A DNA stretch of 64,000 nt from Streptomyces fumigatiscleroticus (lineage in GTDB: Bacteria > Actinomycetota > Actinomycetes > Streptomycetales > Streptomycetaceae), in contig NZ_BMQF01000021.1 in assembly GCF_014647975.1 (NCBI RefSeq), positions 81,852 to 145,851 of the forward strand, read 5' to 3'. This document shows, one piece after another, positions 23,608-31,643 of this stretch. The notes under the pieces are model-generated. The model did no database searches, was not told the DNA's origin, and saw nothing but the letters and a program-made list of their open reading frames with translations. The position numbers and the translations under genes are program-made. Within the stretch, counting starts at the first letter, position 1. Each line of letters begins with the position of its first letter.

Positions 23608-23884
23608 AAACCTCAACCGGGGATGACGTCGTCGACCCGACACCCGAAGTGTGCGCGCCCGGGGGCGAGACGGTAGTGGACACACGCGATCGCATCCGCC
23701 GCATTCACATCCGTCCGCCGTCATCAGATACGGGGAAGTCGTACAACGGGCGAACAGGATGCGTCCAGGAGGTGCGCGCCGGCAGCCGCCGCCGAGCAGG
23801 CGGGGGGCGAGGACACGTCCCCCTCGGCCCGTGGCCCGTCCCGGGCATTGATCATCAGCCGGTGGGGGACATAGGTTCCCGTCC

Positions 23885-24760
23885 ATGACGACCGTTCGGA
23901 TCGGTGTGATGTACGACCGCGACTGGGCGCCGGAGGGACTGCCCGGGTTCGCGCGGGAGGTCGAGGCGCTCGGCGTGGACGACCTGTGGGTGGTCGAGGA
24001 CCTCGGATGGAACGGGGGTGTGTCGGCCGCGGCCGTGGCGCTGGCGGCGACCGAGCGTCTGCGGGTCGGCATCGGGATCACACCGGCGCCCTTGCGCAGT
24101 CCGGCCCTGCTGGCGATGGAACTGGCCACGCTGGCACGGGTGTTCCCCGGGCGACTGGTGGCCGGGATCGGGCACGGGGTACGGGAGTGGATGGCCTCGG
24201 TCGGCGTGGCACCGCGATCCCCGCTGGCACTGCTGGAGGAGACGATCGGCTCGGTGCGCGCGCTGCTGCGCGGGGAGCGGGTCGACTTGGAAGGCCGGGA
24301 AGTGCACCTGGCGGGCGTGCGGTTGGTACATCCCTGCGAGCAGCCACCGCCGGTGGTCGCGGGCGTGGTCCGGCCCCGCTCGCTGGAGCTGTCCGGGCGG
24401 GTCGCGGACGGCACGGTGATCGCGGAAGGTCATGGGCCCCGTGATGTGGCAAACGCCCGCGCGCTGACCGGCAGGGGCGGCGCAGGCGCCGGTCACACCC
24501 TCACGGTGCTCGGCTTCTGCGGTGTGGATGACGACCCTGAGCGAGTGGCGAAGGCCCTGCGGCCCCTCGCGGAGGGGCAGGCCGCCTGGCTCGGCCGCCC
24601 CGTCGAGGAGGTGTTCACCCTCTCCGGCCGGGCGGAGGAGGCCGCAGGACGCGTGCGCGAGCTGGCGGCGGCCGGAGCGGACACGGTCGTCCTGCGGATG
24701 GCCGGCACCGAACCGGTGCGGCAGCTCGGCGCCCTGTTGCACTGCCTGCGCGGGCAGTGA
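23885..24760 (+). CDS. LLM-class flavin/F420-dependent oxidoreductase
   Basis: A luciferase-like monooxygenase-fold (TIM barrel) enzyme of 291 aa. The start MTTVRIGVMYDRDW, then DDLWVVEDLGWNGG, GIGITPAPLRSPALLAMELATL and GRLVAGIGHGV are the successive strands and the conserved cofactor-binding glycine region of the family. Most actinobacterial members use F420 or FMN. It is divergent from the GH92 gene with a shared 340-bp upstream region and has no co-directional partner. Substrate unknown. Confidence 0.85.
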   Translation: MTTVRIGVMYDRDWAPEGLPGFAREVEALGVDDLWVVEDLGWNGGVSAAAVALAATERLRVGIGITPAPLRSPALLAMELATLARVFPGRLVAGIGHGVREWMASVGVAPRSPLALLEETIGSVRALLRGERVDLEGREVHLAGVRLVHPCEQPPPVVAGVVRPRSLELSGRVADGTVIAEGHGPRDVANARALTGRGGAGAGHTLTVLGFCGVDDDPERVAKALRPLAEGQAAWLGRPVEEVFTLSGRAEEAAGRVRELAAAGADTVVLRMAGTEPVRQLGALLHCLRGQ

Positions 24761-24911
24761 CGGCCGCCTTTCGCAGCGGAGTCGGGGGCGATCACGGATC
24801 AGGTCAGGAAACGGGTGGAACCGCCCCCTGGACGACTGCCGGCCGACGAGGTCAGGGCGGGCCTGGGCGGGCCTGGGCGGGGCGCGCCCGACGTGATCGG
24901 GCACATGACCG

Positions 24912-24952
24912 GCTCCGATCCCGGCTCGAACGTGCCGAGCCGGGATCGGAGC
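24912..24952. terminator. 17-bp stem-loop between LLM and pectate lyase genes
   Basis: Perfect arms 24912-24928 and 24936-24952 with a 7-nt loop, 16 bp past the leftward pectate lyase stop. It can also serve the convergent LLM gene. Confidence 0.8.
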
Positions 24953-24968
24953 GGTGGCGGGGAGCCGG

Positions 24969-26540
24969 TTACTGCGTCACCTGCTTGCCCCCGAAGGTGA
25001 CGACGAGACGGCCGTCCGAGGCGTAGGACCAGCCCAGCGCCCCGGCGTAGGCGGAGCAGCGGGAGCCGTTGGAGCCGGACCAGAACTGGTTCGTGCTGTC
25101 GGCGTCGCCGATGATGCGGTCGTTCGAACCGCTGTCGCACGAGGTGTTGTTGCGGAACACGGACGTACCGGCGTCGAAGTTGAAGTTGCGCTCCTCGTTG
25201 CCGATGCTGACGTTGTCCGAGATCGTCATCCGGCCCGGGTTGCTGTTGTACGTGAACCCGTGCTTGCCGTTGCCGTACGCGATGCTGCGCCGGACGACGT
25301 GGTCGACCGCGATGTCCTCGCCGCCGAGCTTGTAGCCGTTGCGGTCACCGCTGCCGGCCTGGGAACCGTCGCTGAGGGTGCCGTTCTCGAAGGAGAGGGA
25401 GTCCTCGATGGTCACCGCGCCGATGGGGCCGGTGTCGGGCTTGGTGTAGAGGTCCCAGCCGTCGTCGATGTTGTTGTGGGAGACGGCGTAGCGGAAGACG
25501 TTCCCCGGGCCCACGGTGAGCTTCGCCGCGAAGCCGTCGGCGTCCTCACCGTCCGAGTCGGCGTTGTCGTGCGACTCGGCGCTCAGGATGAGGTTGTTGG
25601 ACGGCCACTGGCTGCTGGGGGTGGAGGAGGACATCCGGGAGAGCTGGAGGCCGGTGTCGCGGTTGAAGCGGGTGACGGTGCGCTCGATGACGTTGTTGCT
25701 GCCGCCGACGAAGATGCCGTTGTCACCGGCGCGTTCGACGACGAGCCCGTAGATGTGCCAGTAGGACCCGTTCACGGCGAGCCCGCGGTTGGCGTCGGCC
25801 TCGGCCATGGCGGAGAAGTCCAGCACCGGGGTCTCGCCCGGGTAGGCGGAGAGCGTGGTGCGGGCGGCGGCGGTGCCGTTGCTGGTGGACGGGATGGTGA
25901 TGGTCTGGGAGTAGGTGTACGTCCCGCCGCGCAGATAGATGGTTCCGCCGGGGGTGACGCGGGAGATCGCCGAGGCGAGGGTCGTCGGGGCGGACTGCGT
26001 TCCGGCGGCGCCATCGGTGCCGTTGGGCGCCACGTACAGCGCGCTGCCGGCCGGCGGAGTGGTGGTGTCGCCCGACGTCTCCACCTCCAGGTAGTCGAGG
26101 TTGGGCAGACCGGCGGAGGTGGTCGGGTTCAGCCGGATGGTGTTGCTGCCCGCGTTCAGCTGGACGGTCAGGGTCTTGGTGACCCAGGTCGTCCAGGCGC
26201 CGGTGCCCTCGAAGGACGGGGTCTGCGCCGTGGCCCCGTTGACGATCAGGGCGGCCGGTCGGGCCGTGGTGGTCCCGTTGGCGAACCGCACCTTCAGGGT
26301 CGCGGTACCCGCGGCGGAGGCGTTCACCGTGAACTGGGCGTAGGCGCCGGTCTTGTTGGTCCCGTCGCAGAACCCGCTGCCGGAGTATCCGGCCCACTCG
26401 GTCTCGATGACACCGGTGCACACCGCCGGGGAACTCTCGGCCTCGTAGCGCGTGGTGGCCGCCTGCGCCGTGGTGCCCGACACCGCGACGAGGGTGCCGG
26501 TCAGCAGGCCGAGGGCCGCGATGGCTGGTCTCAGATGCAT
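24969..26540 (-). CDS. Secreted pectate lyase, CBM35/6-like module plus PL9-type beta-helix
   Basis: A 523-aa extracellular enzyme. It has a Sec signal (MHLRPAIAALGLLTG...AQAA), a carbohydrate-binding beta-sandwich at about residues 28-155 (TRYEAESSPAV... GLPNLDYLEVET) and a right-handed parallel beta-helix at about 165-523. Motifs of PL9 lyases are visible: DADGFAAK, HNNIDDGWDLYTK (calcium-binding aspartates) and RNGYKLGG, whose Lys is the catalytic base in characterised PL9 enzymes. ATG 26540 is preceded by GGAGGCGAACC. Product: cleavage of polygalacturonate by beta-elimination. A LacI-type operator-like palindrome lies upstream, which suggests repression until substrate is available. Confidence 0.88.
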   Translation of the reverse strand: MHLRPAIAALGLLTGTLVAVSGTTAQAATTRYEAESSPAVCTGVIETEWAGYSGSGFCDGTNKTGAYAQFTVNASAAGTATLKVRFANGTTTARPAALIVNGATAQTPSFEGTGAWTTWVTKTLTVQLNAGSNTIRLNPTTSAGLPNLDYLEVETSGDTTTPPAGSALYVAPNGTDGAAGTQSAPTTLASAISRVTPGGTIYLRGGTYTYSQTITIPSTSNGTAAARTTLSAYPGETPVLDFSAMAEADANRGLAVNGSYWHIYGLVVERAGDNGIFVGGSNNVIERTVTRFNRDTGLQLSRMSSSTPSSQWPSNNLILSAESHDNADSDGEDADGFAAKLTVGPGNVFRYAVSHNNIDDGWDLYTKPDTGPIGAVTIEDSLSFENGTLSDGSQAGSGDRNGYKLGGEDIAVDHVVRRSIAYGNGKHGFTYNSNPGRMTISDNVSIGNEERNFNFDAGTSVFRNNTSCDSGSNDRIIGDADSTNQFWSGSNGSRCSAYAGALGWSYASDGRLVVTFGGKQVTQ

Positions 26541-26590
26541 GGTTCGCCTCCGGGTTCAGGGGGTTGGGAGCGGCACTGAAGAGGGAAGGT

Positions 26591-26598
26591 AAGCGCTT
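26591..26598. promoter_or_regulatory. AAGCGCTT palindrome upstream of the pectate lyase
   Basis: GTAAGCGCTTGC (26589-26600), about 50 bp upstream of the start, has the CG-centred core typical of LacI-family operators. The following 250 bp up to 26856 contain no recognised feature. Confidence 0.5.
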
Positions 26599-26856
26599 GC
26601 TATGAGCACGTCAATAGATGTGTACGTGATTGGCGTTCATGCACATGAATTGGATCGCCGTGCTTGACAGCCCCGGCGAGGTGTGGCGACAGCATCTGCC
26701 ACCGTGGTCTCCGCGGGGGGTGCCTGCTGCTCTGCGGCCAGCGTGTGTGCGGGTGGGTCGACTCGCTCGTGTGATGGTCGGCGGAACCACGAGGGAGTGG
26801 CCGGACGGTGGAGTGCCGCTGTGCGCAGATCCGCGGGCACCTGGGCCTTCGCCGAG

Positions 26857-28995
26857 TCAGGGAGGCGGTGCGGAGGCGGGGTTGAGGACGTGGCCGATGC
26901 CGGTGTTCAGGTCGATGGTGCAGCCGGCGCCGAAGGCGCGTTGGTAGGCGTCCTCCCCGAGGGCTTCGCGGGTCTGGCGTTCGCAGACTTGGTGGGCGGC
27001 CACCATCGCGGGGATGCCCGCCTGTGGCCGGCCGAGCGTCTCCCACAGCTGCGCGGCCAGGCCGAGCAGCCATGCGGCGTCCCGGCGCCGGCCCGTGGCG
27101 GTGGCGGTGCGGGCCAGCGATTCCAGGGCCATGCCGGTGCCCACGCCATCGCGCAGCCGGTGTTTGACCAGCAGTGCGGCCCGGGCGTGCTCGTCGGCCT
27201 CCTGGAACCGGCCCAGAGCGACCTCGGCCTGGGCGCGGACGAAGTCGCCCCAGGCGCGCATGCTGCGCTCGCCGCTGCGCTCGCAGGCGGCGCTCAGCTC
27301 GTCCAGCCAGGCGACGGCTTCCTCGAAGCGGCCCGCGGCGACGAGGTAGTGGGTGCCGAAGACCAGGGCCGCCAGGGGGAGCAAGGTGAGTGGTTCTTCG
27401 CGCCAGTTGGTGGCGAGCTGGGCCTCGACCCGGGACACCACCTGCGCCAGATCACCGCGTAGTACCCACACCCGCAGCTCGGTGGCCGCCGCGTAACTCC
27501 GCTCCGTGTCGCCGAAGTGCGCGGCCAGGGCGGTGCACTCGGCGGCCCGTTCCTGAAGGGCGGGCAGATCGCCCAGGTAGACCAGCACCGGACCGATGGC
27601 GTACAGGGCCTTGACCCGGGCCGGGGAAGGGGTGGTGTCGGCGGCCAGGGCCTGGTCCAGATAGTGCCGGCCCTCCTTCACGAACCCGCAGCCGTACCAG
27701 AAGAACCACAGCGCCGCAGCCATCTCCAGCGCGGCATGGCCCTCGGATCCGGTCAGGCAGTACTCCAGCGCGGTGCGGAGGTTGTCGTGCTCGGCGGTCA
27801 TCCGGTCGTACCAGGCGAACTGGTGGGGCCCGATCCAGGCGGCGTCGCCCCGGCGGGCCAGGGCCAGGTAGTGGTCACGGTGGCGGTGGCGCAGGGTGTC
27901 GTCCTCGCCCAGGCCGCGCAGCCAGTGGGCCCCGTACTCGCGGATGGTGTCCAGCATCCGGTAGCGGTCGCCGGCTCCGGTGGGCTCCCAGATCAGGATC
28001 GACTTCTCCACCAGCGCCCGCAGGAGGTCGGGGACCCGCTCACCGGGCAGAAGCGCGTCGGCGCACATCTCGCGGGCCGCCTCGGTGTCGAAGGTGCCGG
28101 CGAAGACCGACAGCCGGGCCCAGACCAGGCGTTCGGCGGGGGTGCACAGCTCATGGCTCCAGCCGATCGCGGTGCGCAGTGCCTGGTGCCGTGGGTCTAC
28201 CTCCCCGCTCGAGCGCAGCCGGGAGCCCGGGGGAGGGTCGGCGTCGTAGTCCTCGCCCTCCGTGTCGCCGAGGACGGCGTAGCGGTCGTCCAGCCGCCGG
28301 TTCAGCTCGGCCACGGGGAGGTCGCGCAGGCGGGCGGCGGCGAGTTCCAGGGCCAGCGGCAGACCCTCCAGGCGGCGGCACAGCCGTACCGCTTCGGCCC
28401 GGTCGGCGGCGGTGAGGGCGAAACCGGGAACCGCCTGCGCGGCCCGCTCGGCCAGCAGCACCACCGCGTCCGCCGTGTCATCCTCGTCGGTCTCGGGCAC
28501 CGGCAGCGGGTCCAGGGCGAGCACCTCCTCGATGTGCACCTGGAGCGGGCGGCGGCTGGAGGCCAGGATCCGCAGCCCCGGTGCGACGGTCAGCAGCGTC
28601 GCCGCCACCTCCCGGCACTCCTCGACGAGGTGCTCGCAGGTGTCCCACACCAGCAAGGTCTCCCGCCCGGCCAGGTACTCGGCGACCACCTCCAGCATCG
28701 GCCGGGTGGTCTGGTCGGCCAGCGGCAGCGCCTCGGCGATCGCATACGGCAGCGCCTCCCAGCCGGCGGTGAGCGGGGACAGCTCCACCCACCACGCCCC
28801 GTCCGCGAAGCGCGGCTGCGCCTCGCCCGCCGCCCGCCGGGCCAGCCGGGTCTTGCCCACGCCCCCGACCCCGGTCACGGTCACCAAGCGCGACCGCCCG
28901 CACAGCCGGGCCACCTCCTCCAGCTCCGCCCGCCGCCCCACCAGGCGGCTGCTCTCTCCGGGCAGGTTGCCCACCCGTCGCTCCGCCGCCGCCAT
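26857..28995 (-). CDS. NB-ARC ATPase/TPR regulator-like protein without DNA-binding domain
   Basis: A 712-aa STAND-type protein. From the ATG at 28995 (AAGGGG upstream): linker VGNLPGESSRLVGRRAEL, Walker A GVGGVGKT near residue 45, a Walker B-like LLVWDTCEHL, the sensor LRILASSRRPL, GLPLALELAAARL, then winged-helix and tetratricopeptide-like helices to the C-terminus. Such Streptomyces proteins usually finish with a LuxR-type HTH or start with a SARP domain. Here the protein ends with NTGIGHVLNPASAPPP, right where the LuxR domain of relatives would begin. It may act through protein partners, or it may be a truncated LAL-type regulator. It appears monocistronic. Confidence 0.85.
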   Translation of the reverse strand: MAAAERRVGNLPGESSRLVGRRAELEEVARLCGRSRLVTVTGVGGVGKTRLARRAAGEAQPRFADGAWWVELSPLTAGWEALPYAIAEALPLADQTTRPMLEVVAEYLAGRETLLVWDTCEHLVEECREVAATLLTVAPGLRILASSRRPLQVHIEEVLALDPLPVPETDEDDTADAVVLLAERAAQAVPGFALTAADRAEAVRLCRRLEGLPLALELAAARLRDLPVAELNRRLDDRYAVLGDTEGEDYDADPPPGSRLRSSGEVDPRHQALRTAIGWSHELCTPAERLVWARLSVFAGTFDTEAAREMCADALLPGERVPDLLRALVEKSILIWEPTGAGDRYRMLDTIREYGAHWLRGLGEDDTLRHRHRDHYLALARRGDAAWIGPHQFAWYDRMTAEHDNLRTALEYCLTGSEGHAALEMAAALWFFWYGCGFVKEGRHYLDQALAADTTPSPARVKALYAIGPVLVYLGDLPALQERAAECTALAAHFGDTERSYAAATELRVWVLRGDLAQVVSRVEAQLATNWREEPLTLLPLAALVFGTHYLVAAGRFEEAVAWLDELSAACERSGERSMRAWGDFVRAQAEVALGRFQEADEHARAALLVKHRLRDGVGTGMALESLARTATATGRRRDAAWLLGLAAQLWETLGRPQAGIPAMVAAHQVCERQTREALGEDAYQRAFGAGCTIDLNTGIGHVLNPASAPPP

Positions 28996-29463
28996 GAACG
29001 CCCCTTCCCCGATCCCGCCGCGGTTCCTCGCCCGCGGTGACTCGGTGCTAGCAACACACCGGACCCGACCGCAGCATTTCGGCCGCTCCGCCCGCAGTCC
29101 GTCGCCGGAAGTGAAAGAGTGTGCCGCGCCTTCTTGCCCGTGCGGCCAGGAGGCGTGTCGTGTCCGATCCGGGGGAAGGGTGCGCGCGGACCGCGCCCGG
29201 CCGCTCCCACGCTGATGGCCCGGCCTGTCCCCACCTGGCCGTGCGCGCCCGCCCCGCCGGCGGCGCCCGGCCGGACGGTGATGTGCACGCGCCGTCCCGC
29301 TCCGTCCGAGCTCCGCCTCGTCCTGGGCGACGTCGGAGGCCACGGCCCCACCGCCGCCCCGCACCGACGCCCCGTCCCGCGAGTGCCGTCGAACGAGCCC
29401 TCGGTGACATACGGCCCACGCGTCCACCTCCAGCCGCCTCCACGCCCTCCTAACGGCCGAGCT
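28996..29463. other. Stretch with only faint coding remnants
   Basis: No intact gene. Two adjoining + frames near 29237-29355 read HLAVRARPAGG and then LRLVLGDVGGHGPTAA, similar to a SpoIIE/PP2C phosphatase active-site region, which suggests a shredded phosphatase gene. The match is too short to call. Confidence 0.3.
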
Positions 29464-29974
29464 TCCGCGAGCTGGCCTACGACGGACTGCGCGCCGCCGA
29501 GGCCAGGGGCGGGCAGCAAGGGCGGTCGCTGCCCCGCCGTCCCGGCCGCGGAGACCGGCACCGTCCGACCCTCTGCCGGGAAGACCGTTCCTTCGCCGCC
29601 CTCATCCGCGAACACGGCGTCAGCCGCGACGCCGTCCGCACCCCGTCGCTGACCTCGTGCCCGACCGCACCGCTGAACTGGAGCCAGCCGAACGGACCGC
29701 GCTCGACCACGATGTGACCGTACGACGCGGCCAGGGTTCCACCCCGCGCGTCAGCACCGCCCCTTGCGTGCACCGCCGGCTCCTCGCCCGTTGCCGGCTC
29801 CTCGACAGCGGCCAGGGCGCCCCGGCGGTCCCCGCCCAGCGCAAGGCCCGCCACGAGTACGCGAACCGGGTCAGCACTCTTCCGCTACGCCGGCTCCCGA
29901 TGCGGATCGGCGGGTGCGGCGTCGGCGTGCGGAGCCCGCTCCACCGCGATGGTGGTTCGGGGCGTCCGGCTTGA
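29464..29974 (+). pseudogene. Frameshifted recombinase/HTH-like gene remnant
   Basis: The first frame reads RELAYDGLRAAEARG, then FAALIREHGVSRDAVRT, which resembles the linker and the C-terminal helix-turn-helix of actinobacterial invertase/resolvase-like proteins (as remembered). About 29645 the coding signal changes frame to LVPDRTAELEPAERTALD and continues with QRKARHEYANRV before the stop at 29974. There is no catalytic N-terminal domain. This is a decayed mobile-element-associated gene, or a degraded HTH protein. Confidence 0.45.
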
Positions 29975-30015
29975 CCGACTCACTTCTGCCCGGCGGTGGA
30001 GAACCTCGCTCAGGC

Positions 30016-30895
30016 TCACTGGTGGACGCTCGACCACGTCGCCGGGGAGCGGGCTGCGGCCCGGCACGGCAGTACGAGCGTCTTCCGGCGCGGTCGGTGC
30101 CGAAGGAGCGTGAGGAAGTCCTCGAGGGCGGTCGCGACGGCGCCGGGGGCTTCCGCGGGGAGCAGGTGGCCGACGGCGGGAACGGTGGTCAGGGTCGCGT
30201 GCGGGATGTGCGGCAGGAGGCACTCGCGCAGGACGTGCGGCGGTTCCACCGCGTCGTGCTGCGCGGCCAGCACGGTCACCGGGACCTCGATGTCGCGTAC
30301 GGCGCGGGTGATGTCCTGCGCGATGCCGTGCAGCGGCCACTCCTGCCGGGCCTCGGCACCGGCGGCGAGGCTGTCGCGCACCACGGCTGCGCGTACCGCC
30401 GCGGGCAGCGGGGTGGCGGTCAGGACGTGGTCCAGGGCGTGCCGTACCGTCGCGGGCGAGTCGTAGGCGTGGGACAGGCCCTGTCGGTACTCCTCGGTCA
30501 CCGTGGCCGGCGGCTGCGGCGGCGCGGGCGCGACGAGCACCAGCCCCGCCAGCCCGGCCGGCCGGCGGGCCGCGACGAGCTGGCTCACCTTGCCGCCCAT
30601 CGAGTGACCGACCAGGACGCACGGTCCCGGCCCGCACGCCTCGACCACACCGGCCAGGTCGTCGGCGAGCCGGTCGAGGTGGTGGGGCCGGGCAGCGCAC
30701 GCGAGGTGCCCCAGCCGCGCTGGTCGAAGCGGACCGTGGCCCGCCCCGGCGGCAGGTGGTCGATCACGCCGTTCCAGGTGTCGGCGGAGCCGCCCCAGTA
30801 GTGGACGACATCGGCGCCGGACCGGTACGGCCGCCTCCCACGCGCACGTCCAGGGTCCCGCCCGCCACGCGCACCGACATTGTCGTTTCCGTCAT
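30016..30895 (-). pseudogene. Alpha/beta hydrolase gene broken by two frameshifts
   Basis: The ATG at 30895 begins MTETTMSVRVAGGTLDVRV. The next part of the fold, HYWGGSADTW...RFDQRGWGTS, is in a second frame, and the rest, with nucleophile elbow GHSMGGK, acid VTVLAAQHDAVE and base AVGHLLPAEAPG, is in a third. All three pieces align as one about 270-aa hydrolase with Ser, Asp and His of the triad present. The breaks fall at about 30810 and 30695. Each could be a true indel or a sequencing error; if errors, this is an intact esterase/peroxidase-like hydrolase. Confidence 0.75.
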
Positions 30896-30974
30896 CTCAC
30901 ACCTCTCGCATCGGCTGCGTACAGTGACCGCCGTCGTGCTGCCACAGCCTGGAACGGGTGGTCTGACCTGCCTG

Positions 30975-31439
30975 TCAGACCCACGTCCGACCGTAGAAGA
31001 GGCCAGGTCCGCCTCCCGGCGGAAAGAAGCACAGTCCTTGTGGAGACGGACACGTAGCGGTGCGGTCGTGTGCCGCCAACTCCGCGCTCTCCGGCGGCCG
31101 GTGCGGGGCCTTCAGCTCGGTCCACTCCTCGGGCAGGAACAGGGTTCGGCCCGCCGGTGCCCGCTTGGCCTCCACCCCCGCGCCCGTGGCGAGCAGTTCC
31201 GCCCGGACCTCCGCATGCCGCTTGGTCGACCAGCCGTTCCACCGCCGCACGTTCCGGTCGGTGGGCGCGGCCGGCGTCGCCAGCTGGAGGTGCAGCGCCG
31301 CGGCGTCCGCGCCGACCCCGGGTTCCTTCGCCGCTCGCGCGACCAGCTCCGGGCAACGGACGGGTTCGGTACGCATGTCCTCGATCAGCCGGCGCGCGGT
31401 CCCGGCCGCGTCCGGGTCGAGAGGAGTGACCCAGTCGGC
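30975..31439 (-). pseudogene. C-terminal fragment of a large protein, possibly DUF4132-like
   Basis: An open frame preceded directly by a stop (31442-31440) and without a start codon near the beginning of the similarity. It reads ADWVTPLDPDAAGTARRLIED, TEPVRCPELVARAAKE, PTDRNVRRWNGWS, AGRTLFLPEEWTELKAP. This resembles the C-terminal portion of very long actinobacterial proteins (DUF4132 type, from memory). The last 15 residues look unrelated. An internal ATG at 31376 could express 133 aa. It is probably a remnant. Confidence 0.45.
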
Positions 31440-31597
31440 CTAGGTGGTCGAGGTGTGCGGACCCGCGGTGGGCACCAGGTGTTCCCATGAGACGTTCACA
31501 TACCGGAACGTCTCATGCCCCACTGACAGGTCCTTCCCCACACGGATCGCAGGCGAGGCGGCCGGGAACACGGGCGAACGCGGCCGGCGGATGTACA

Positions 31598-31631
31598 GGC
31601 GCCCCGTCCCTGGGAAAGGGACAGGGGCGCC
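31598..31631. terminator. Stem-loop after the extracellular nuclease gene
   Basis: Arms 31598-31611 and 31617-31631 pair with one bulged base around a 5-nt loop. It starts about 12 bp downstream of the leftward nuclease stop codon. Confidence 0.75.
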
Positions 31632-31643
31632 CCCGCACCAGCT

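Noticed and set aside
15347..23626. Very long + strand frames (about 1,476 and 1,197 codons) opposite the GH92 gene
   Set aside because: Composition is Val/Arg/Gly-rich with no domains, and the opposite strand has full GH92, FN3 and PAP2 motifs.
29237..29355. SpoIIE/PP2C phosphatase remnant
   Set aside because: Two short pieces in different frames resemble the active-site region, but they are too short and interrupted to call a gene.
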